NCBI RefSeq assembly: GCF_012641275.1
Contig: NZ_JABAIA010000004.1
Location: 1-64,000, forward strand
Direction: 5' to 3'
From: Chitinophaga varians
GTDB taxonomy: Bacteria; Bacteroidota; Bacteroidia; Chitinophagales; Chitinophagaceae
DNA length: 64,000 nucleotides
In this document: positions 58,914 to 64,000 of the stretch, in pieces
Layout: every line of letters begins with the position of its first letter
Position numbering within the stretch: position 1 is the first letter of the stretch
Position numbers and translations under genes: made by a program
Notes under the pieces: generated by a model
What the model saw: only the letters and a program-made list of their open reading frames with translations
What the model was told of the DNA's origin: nothing
Database searches by the model: none

Positions 58914-61445
58914 ATGGTACTCATATTTATTCTTGCAGCCATCACCTTGGCAGCAGCGATACTCAATGCCCGCCCTCCCGCAAAAACGGAGAGTGACCTG
59001 CAAGCGCTCTTACCGATATGGAAGCTGGAAAAGGGAATAATACTGTCCAAAGCAGGAGATGCAACCGTCGGGCTCAAAATAGAGCTGCCGGAGATCTTCA
59101 CCCTGTCGGAGATGGAATACGAATCTCTGCACGTTGCCTGGCTGAAAGCTATTAGAGTATTGCCGGTTGGCAGCATCCTTCATAAGCAGGATTGGTTTAC
59201 TGCCGAGCGATATTCAGCCATGCCCGAAAGGTCGCAGGACAACTTCCTGCAACTAAGCAGCGACCGTTTTTTTAACGAGCGCCCCTATCTGGCCCATCAA
59301 TGCTATTTGTACATTACCATTAAAGCTCCCGGCCGCAAACCGGCTAGCTCCGGTTATTCCAGCCTGCTACGCAGAAGTATGGTGCCCCGGGAGCTGACCG
59401 ACAGTTCCATTTTACAGCAGCTGCAAGGCAGCATCGGGCAATTCTGCCGTATCCTTTCAGATAGCGGGTTTGTGGCCATCAGTGTCCTTAGCCCTGAAGA
59501 GATAGCCGGGACCGGTAAAACGCAAGGTATTATTGACCGATACCTTTCCCTGAGTAATGATCAGCGGGAGCCAGTATTAAAAGATATCCATTTCAAGCCG
59601 GACCTGAAAGTCGGCAGTAAGCGCTGCCTGGTATTTTCTGTCGCAGATGCTGATCAGCTGCCGGCTTCCTGCGCACCTAAGCTCAATTACGACAAGTACA
59701 CCACCGACCGTACGAAGTTCTTTGTCGGGTTTGCCACTCCCGTCGGGCAGCTGCTACCCGTCAATCATATCTTCAATCAGTACCTGGTATTGGAAGATCC
59801 GGTACAGACCCTAAAGACGATGGAGGCCAAGCGTAGAAAGCTGCAGTCCCTAAGTGCCTACAGCCGTGAAAACGCCATCAGCAGGGATGCCACCGTTGAA
59901 TACCTGAATGAAGCCGTTGCAGATGCCCGTACACCGATTACTGCACATCTCAATGTTCTGTGTTGGACTGAAGACGAGTCACAGCTGAAGGAGATCCGTA
60001 ATGCGGCCTCGGCAGCGATTTCCAAGATGGAAGTAGTCCCTCACGAAGAGACCGTTGGCGCCCCGCAGCTTTGGTGGGCAGGCATTCCTGGCAATGCTGC
60101 CGAGCTGCCTGAGAATGAATGCTTTTATACGTTCGCAGAACAGGCCGCCTGCTTCTTTAACCTGGAGACAAGCTATCGTTCCTCCAAGAGTCCCTTCGGT
60201 ATCCGGCTGGGAGACCGGCTGACAGGCGTTCCCCTGCATGTGGACATCAGTGATGAGCCGATGAAAACGGTCTGCACGAACAGGAATAAGCTGGTGATCG
60301 GTGGCTCCGGTTCGGGAAAGAGCATGTTCATGAATCATCTTTGCCACAGCTATGTGCTTCAGGGCGCACATTGCGTGATCCTGGATGTCGGTCACAGTTA
60401 CGAGGGTTTGTGCAAGCTGCTGGGCGGATATTATTTCACCTATTCAGAGGCCAACCCTATTAAATTCAATCCGTTCTATATCCCTGCCGGCGACTACCTG
60501 GATACAGAGAAAAAGGAAAGCATCAAATCCTTACTGGTTGGGCTTTGGAAAGCCAATGATGAAAACTTCCGCCGGAGTGAATACGTGGCCATCAGCAATT
60601 CGCTGCAGTCCTACTTCCATTTTTTATCCGGTCATAGAGAGATCTTTCCCTGTTTCAATTCCTACTATGAATTCCTGCAGCAGCATTATATAAAGGAGCT
60701 GGAAGCAGAGAAGGTTAAGGACAGGGATTTCGATATCCACAACTTCCTATATGTATTGCGCCCCTTCTACCGAGGTGGAGAATTTGATTATATCCTTAAC
60801 GGCTCTGAGAACCTGGAACTGTTATCTCAGCCGTTCGTGGTCTATGAGCTGGACGCGATCAAAGACCATCCGACGCTCTTCCAGGTAACTACCCTGGTGA
60901 TTGCAGAGATGTTTATTTCCAAGATGCGCAAGCTTAAAGGTATCCGTAAGGTGATTGTCATAGAGGAAGCCTGGAAAGCCATATCCAGGGCAGGCATGGC
61001 CGAATTCATCAAGTACCTGTACAAGACGGTCAGAAAGCATATGGGCGAGGCTATCACGGTCAGCCAGGAGATAGATGACCTGATCAGCAGCCCGGTCATT
61101 AAAGAAGCCATCATCAACAACTCGGACTGCAAGATCCTGCTTGATCTGAAAAAATTCGCCAACAAATTCGATGATATACAGGCAACGCTCGGCATGACCG
61201 ACAAGGGCAAAGACCTTGTCCTTAGCCTGAACCGCGCCAATGAGCCTGGGAAACGGTACCGGGAAGTTTATATTGAATTGGGCAACACGATCATGAAGGT
61301 CTACCGGTACGAACCCAGTATCGAGGAATACTACGCCTACAGTACCGAGCAACGGGAAAAAATGAAAGTACAGGAGTATACGGACAAATACGGTGGCGAT
61401 ATCCGTAAAGCCCTCCGTGCTATTGCTTTAGAGGAGGCGGCCTGA
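58914..61445 (+). CDS. traG: TraG conjugation ATPase (VirB4-like)
   Basis: An 843-aa ATPase that powers the mating channel. An N-terminal membrane-proximal segment (~1-20) is followed by a VirB4-type N domain. Walker A is GGSGSGKS with Lys469, and Walker B is VIVIEEAWKAI. The arginine-rich and hinge segments (YLYKTVRKHMGEAITVSQEI) are as in Bacteroidota TraG. Length is normal and no break is seen, in contrast with mobC. It is needed for assembly and transport in the type IV secretion system. Confidence 0.92.
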   Translation: MVLIFILAAITLAAAILNARPPAKTESDLQALLPIWKLEKGIILSKAGDATVGLKIELPEIFTLSEMEYESLHVAWLKAIRVLPVGSILHKQDWFTAERYSAMPERSQDNFLQLSSDRFFNERPYLAHQCYLYITIKAPGRKPASSGYSSLLRRSMVPRELTDSSILQQLQGSIGQFCRILSDSGFVAISVLSPEEIAGTGKTQGIIDRYLSLSNDQREPVLKDIHFKPDLKVGSKRCLVFSVADADQLPASCAPKLNYDKYTTDRTKFFVGFATPVGQLLPVNHIFNQYLVLEDPVQTLKTMEAKRRKLQSLSAYSRENAISRDATVEYLNEAVADARTPITAHLNVLCWTEDESQLKEIRNAASAAISKMEVVPHEETVGAPQLWWAGIPGNAAELPENECFYTFAEQAACFFNLETSYRSSKSPFGIRLGDRLTGVPLHVDISDEPMKTVCTNRNKLVIGGSGSGKSMFMNHLCHSYVLQGAHCVILDVGHSYEGLCKLLGGYYFTYSEANPIKFNPFYIPAGDYLDTEKKESIKSLLVGLWKANDENFRRSEYVAISNSLQSYFHFLSGHREIFPCFNSYYEFLQQHYIKELEAEKVKDRDFDIHNFLYVLRPFYRGGEFDYILNGSENLELLSQPFVVYELDAIKDHPTLFQVTTLVIAEMFISKMRKLKGIRKVIVIEEAWKAISRAGMAEFIKYLYKTVRKHMGEAITVSQEIDDLISSPVIKEAIINNSDCKILLDLKKFANKFDDIQATLGMTDKGKDLVLSLNRANEPGKRYREVYIELGNTIMKVYRYEPSIEEYYAYSTEQREKMKVQEYTDKYGGDIRKALRAIALEEAA

Positions 61446-61499
61446 TAATGTCCCCATTTTTTCAACGATAATAAATAACAATAGTAAATATCAACGATC

Positions 61500-62078
61500 A
61501 TGGACGTAAAAGCAGTGGTGGCGCTATATAAAGCGCATGCAGAGGAGGACGGGCTACCGGCCCGACAAAGCGGAAGGTTGCCTATGCTGGTTATTGCCGA
61601 TATGCCCTATTATATCGAGACCCGTTTCAGTGTCCTCCGGCCAGTCGACCCTTATAACCTTTCTGAGATCAGGATGAGTGAATGTAGCCGTTCAACTTAC
61701 GATAATGAATCCCAGCTATTCTTTTATGACAAAAAAAGCGGCGAGGGAAAAGATGACCTAACCGGGTGTATCGCCGAAAACATGCTGTTGGTAAAGATCC
61801 CGGAGAGCCGGTTTCTGGATCCCTACATGTACTCCATGCTCACTAACCTGCCGGTCTCCCGGTTCCTTGAAAATGGCCGTATGCTGATGTACCGGGTTGC
61901 AGAGACCGTACCGGTAACACAGCGGATGATCGACCGAGTTATAAAAAAAATAGGGCCTAGTGGAGAATCCTATGAAAATCTTTTTAAGGCCGCCAAGCGG
62001 GAAGCCGCTGCCCTGAATAAAAATATACAAAGTGCCCTTAATCCCAAGCTGAAAAAGCGACAGATCGGTCTAAAGTAA
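61500..62078 (+). CDS. Conserved tra-operon protein, unknown
   Basis: A 192-aa soluble protein encoded between traG and traI. It has no signal peptide or membrane span. A central stretch (NMLLVKIPESRFLDPYMYSMLTN) and a basic C terminus (LNPKLKKRQIGLK) are notable. I do not recognise the family. Its position inside the tra operon suggests a cytoplasmic accessory role in transfer. Confidence 0.6.
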   Translation: MDVKAVVALYKAHAEEDGLPARQSGRLPMLVIADMPYYIETRFSVLRPVDPYNLSEIRMSECSRSTYDNESQLFFYDKKSGEGKDDLTGCIAENMLLVKIPESRFLDPYMYSMLTNLPVSRFLENGRMLMYRVAETVPVTQRMIDRVIKKIGPSGESYENLFKAAKREAAALNKNIQSALNPKLKKRQIGLK

Positions 62079-62118
62079 ATCCTCCAGATTTAATTAAACC
62101 TCCACTAATACGATAATA

Positions 62119-62793
62119 ATGAAAAAGATTTTGCTGGTACTACTGCTGATGGGGACATTAACAGTAATACCTACCCAACGGAGCCATGCTATTGTCTGGG
62201 TTGTCGTTAAAGCCGCGCTTAAAAAGGTGATCCGCCAGATCGATCTGGGTATTCAGCGCCAGCAAAACAAAGTGATATGGATGCAGAACGCCCAGAAAAA
62301 TTTAGAAAATACCATGTCCCGGTTGAAGCTGAAAGAGATATCCGAATGGTCTGATAAGCAACGCCAGCTGTATGATCAGTATTTTAAAGAGCTCTGGAAA
62401 ATTAAGAATGCCATCCATACTTATCAGGAGGTCCGCGCTATCATCAGACGGCAGGCCAGCCTGGTGGACGAGTACAGTCATGCCTGGTCCCTGCTGCAGA
62501 AAGACGGCCGCTTTACACTACGCGAGCTCCGGCAGATGTACCATATCTATAGCGGTATCCTGGAGGAGAGTGTGAAAAGCATTGAAGAACTGACGATGGT
62601 AGTCAGCAGTCTTACGACGCAAATGGGCGATGGCCGCCGTCTGGAGCTAATCGCATCCGTCAGCCGTCAGCTGGAACAGAACCTGGTTGACCTCCGCCGC
62701 TTTAATAACCAGAATTTCCGTATCAGCCTGTCCCGCGCTGCCAGCGCGGATGAACAAAGATTGATCAAGGAACTCTACGGACTTGCAAACTGA
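62119..62793 (+). CDS. traI: TraI-like conjugation protein
   Basis: A 224-aa exported protein: residues 1-24 are a signal peptide ending SHA, followed by IVWVVVKAALKKVIRQIDL. The rest is a long helical, Gln/Lys-rich protein (QRQQNKVIWMQNAQKNLEN … LKLKEISEWSDKQRQLYDQY) matching proteins annotated as conjugal transfer protein TraI in Bacteroidota. It is probably periplasmic and VirB5-like. Coiled-coil content is high. It lies 40 nt after the preceding ORF in the tra operon. Confidence 0.8.
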   Translation: MKKILLVLLLMGTLTVIPTQRSHAIVWVVVKAALKKVIRQIDLGIQRQQNKVIWMQNAQKNLENTMSRLKLKEISEWSDKQRQLYDQYFKELWKIKNAIHTYQEVRAIIRRQASLVDEYSHAWSLLQKDGRFTLRELRQMYHIYSGILEESVKSIEELTMVVSSLTTQMGDGRRLELIASVSRQLEQNLVDLRRFNNQNFRISLSRAASADEQRLIKELYGLAN

Positions 62794-62798
62794 TACTT

Positions 62799-63242
62799 AT
62801 GGAGATCGATGGTCGGCAATATGAGCATATGGCAGAACGCTTTGCGATTGCTTTGCGGCTCAAAGGATACAGGGGTAACTTTTTCCTGATGGATAGCCGC
62901 ACAGAACGGCGGCTGCCGACTGATGGCACCATTGAGAACTGCTTAAGTAAACTGCGCAAGGAGTTTGAGCTTAACGGTGACTGCCAGGATGTATTGCTGT
63001 CCACATTTTCCGATCCTGCGTGCCAGCACTACCGGTGTACATTTTTACTGGATTACTCACATATTTCAGGCTTCCATATCCGCATCGGACATCTTTATGA
63101 TGTGAAGCAGGATCTGCACCATGTGATGAAGCATCTGCCGGTGGAGCAGGTTCCCGGCGCGGCAATGGTCCCTACATTTTTTCCAACGAAGAAGCCCTGG
63201 GATGATTTCCTGCGCGGAAATGGTTTCAAACCCAAATTCTAA
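62799..63242 (+). CDS. Tra-operon protein, unknown 1
   Basis: A 147-aa soluble protein without signal peptide. The motifs YDVKQDLHHVMKHLPVEQVPG and a C-terminal KPWDDFLRGNGFKPKF are notable but not linked to a known family. It follows traI by 5 nt and precedes the next ORF by 5 nt, so it is co-expressed with transfer genes. Function unknown. Confidence 0.6.
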   Translation: MEIDGRQYEHMAERFAIALRLKGYRGNFFLMDSRTERRLPTDGTIENCLSKLRKEFELNGDCQDVLLSTFSDPACQHYRCTFLLDYSHISGFHIRIGHLYDVKQDLHHVMKHLPVEQVPGAAMVPTFFPTKKPWDDFLRGNGFKPKF

Positions 63243-63247
63243 ATGTC

Positions 63248-63685
63248 ATGAAACAGGAGCGATTGATGGAGTATATAAAAGCCTACCAGGAACTTTTAGC
63301 GGAAAAGCATTACGATGATGCTACGCTGGGCAACGGTCATCCAGCTGATGCTACAAAAATGAACCTTCAAAAAGGGTTCCTTGAATTCTTAAGTGAGGGA
63401 AAGGCTGATCAGGATGGCCTGCTGGTCCTGCAAACCTTCGGAAAAATAGGGCCCAGTAAGGAACGGGTAGGTATTGCTTTTGAGTTTCACCATAACGGGA
63501 ACCTTGGAACCATTGATCTGAAACAAATGAAGATCGACAATGACCATGGTGAAATAGTTATTGTTCCGCATAGTAATTCTGCAATTCCCGACCTGCATGA
63601 AGCCTATACCCTTCTTAAAGAAAACGAGAAAGCAGACCAGAAATTGGGACGCGCTACGAACAGGCGTGGTTTCCGTCCATTTTGA
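63248..63685 (+). CDS. Tra-operon protein, unknown 2
   Basis: A 145-aa soluble protein. A repeated theme of hydrophobic and charged strands (GIAFEFHHNGNLGTIDLKQMKID) suggests a beta-rich fold. The C terminus is basic (GRATNRRGFRPF). Proteins of this kind are common in Bacteroidota conjugative elements as unnamed families. The short gap to the preceding gene supports an operon. Function unknown. Confidence 0.6.
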   Translation: MKQERLMEYIKAYQELLAEKHYDDATLGNGHPADATKMNLQKGFLEFLSEGKADQDGLLVLQTFGKIGPSKERVGIAFEFHHNGNLGTIDLKQMKIDNDHGEIVIVPHSNSAIPDLHEAYTLLKENEKADQKLGRATNRRGFRPF

Positions 63686-63732
63686 ACATCTGTCCTTTTA
63701 GCCCCCATTTCATCAACAGCAAATACCGGCTT

Positions 63733-64000
63733 ATGAAAATGGGTTTATTACTGCTTTTATCCATGTTGGTTGTCTACAATGCATCGGCCCAGCTGCTGGG
63801 AGGCTTTTTCAATCAGAGTAAGACGCAGGTTAAATATTACCTGGAACAGATCGCAGCGCTCAAAGCTTATAAGAGTGTTTTGAAAACCGGCTACAATGTC
63901 GTGAGGGATGGCGCAGGTCTTATCAGCGATATAAAGGATGGTGACTTCGGCCTGCATAAAGACTATTTCAGCAGTCTTTACACAGTCAGTTCCCGAGTCA
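63733..64000 (+). CDS. Exported tra-operon protein, truncated by window end
   Basis: The ORF begins MKMGLLLLLSMLVVYNASAQ, a clear signal peptide with a probable cleavage after Ala-Ser-Ala. It continues LLGGFFNQSKTQVKYYLEQI … KTGYNVVRDGAGLI to the window edge. The pattern of a secreted helical protein with YYLEQIAALKAYKSVLKTGY resembles unnamed exported proteins found just after traI in Bacteroidota ICEs. The C terminus lies outside the window. Confidence 0.75.
   Translation, partial: MKMGLLLLLSMLVVYNASAQLLGGFFNQSKTQVKYYLEQIAALKAYKSVLKTGYNVVRDGAGLISDIKDGDFGLHKDYFSSLYTVSSRV

Larger units (their letters stand above)
205..64000. mobile_element. Integrative conjugative element, partial, with NRPS and accessory cargo
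   Basis: Transfer genes lie on both sides of a large cargo block: methyltransferase, DUF3945-like gene, oriT-like dyads, mobA, mobB and broken mobC on the left, and rteC followed by traE, traF, traG and traI-type genes on the right. Placing cargo between the mob block and rteC/tra is a usual layout for Bacteroidota ICEs (family knowledge). The cargo spans about 7.3-56.3 kb. Integrase and attachment sites are not in the window, so the boundaries are open. Apparent base composition shifts, with the 46-56 kb part visibly AT-richer than the NRPS and tra parts, suggesting more than one acquisition. Confidence 0.8.

Noticed and set aside
1..64000. CRISPR arrays, tRNA, rRNA, insertion sequences and attachment sites
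   Set aside because: Read through on both strands; no regular spaced repeats, no cloverleaf or rRNA signatures, no intact transposase and no clear att direct repeats were seen.

Overview
The window reads as part of an integrative conjugative element (ICE) of a Bacteroidota bacterium, most likely a Chitinophaga-like member of the Chitinophagaceae. The evidence is Bacteroidota-type transfer genes (MobA/MobB/MobC, RteC, TraE/DUF4134, TraF/DUF4133, TraG ATPase, TraI), an OMP_b-brl_3-type TonB-dependent protein, TAnnTTTG-like -7 promoter boxes and little reliance on Shine-Dalgarno sites. No attachment site, integrase, tRNA, rRNA or CRISPR array was seen, so both ends of the element lie outside the window.

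Layout. (1) 0.2-7.3 kb: left backbone with a C5 cytosine methyltransferase, a DUF3945-like protein, a candidate oriT made of three consecutive dyads, mobA, the relaxase mobB, and a coupling-protein gene mobC broken by a 25-nt insertion inside its Walker A motif. (2) 7.6-46.1 kb: cargo with a divergent TonB-dependent outer-membrane protein and a tightly packed ~35.5 kb plus-strand operon for a nonribosomal peptide, closed by strong hairpins. (3) 46-56.3 kb: AT-richer accessory cargo with a hybrid histidine kinase, a cytochrome P450, an XRE regulator with a palindromic operator, two small paralogous HTH-like proteins flanking a structured RNA, and a 1316-aa YobI-type P-loop NTPase. (4) 56.3-64 kb: rteC and the start of the tra operon.

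The NRPS operon encodes four megasynthetases: [partial C]-A-T-C; A-T-C; [partial C]-A-T-C-A-T-TE; C-A-T-C. That makes five adenylation domains and one thioesterase. Interleaved are two SyrP-like Fe/2-oxoglutarate hydroxylases, a CmlA-like diiron hydroxylase, an AsnB-like ligase that lacks the glutaminase cysteine, two class III aminotransferases, an aldehyde dehydrogenase, a crotonyl-CoA carboxylase/reductase-like enzyme, a lysine 2,3-aminomutase-like radical SAM enzyme, a SyrD/PvdE-type exporter, a DUF6734-like putative glycosyltransferase, a LanC-like protein and a GNAT acetyltransferase. One A domain has a near-perfect glycine code. Another lacks the Asp that normally binds the alpha-amino group and resembles the beta-alanine code, which fits the aminomutase next door. 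The product is therefore inferred to be a short, hydroxylated peptide with a beta-amino-acid-like residue and an extra amide made by the AsnB-like enzyme. No MbtH-like protein, phosphopantetheinyl transferase or PKS module was seen; these would have to come from elsewhere.

The most unusual points are the combination of tailoring enzymes on a conjugative element, the Cys-less AsnB homologue, the aminomutase plus beta-type A domain pairing, the Walker A insertion in mobC, and an attenuator-like RNA at 50.8-51.0 kb. All functions are inferred by reading the sequence; no searches were run.
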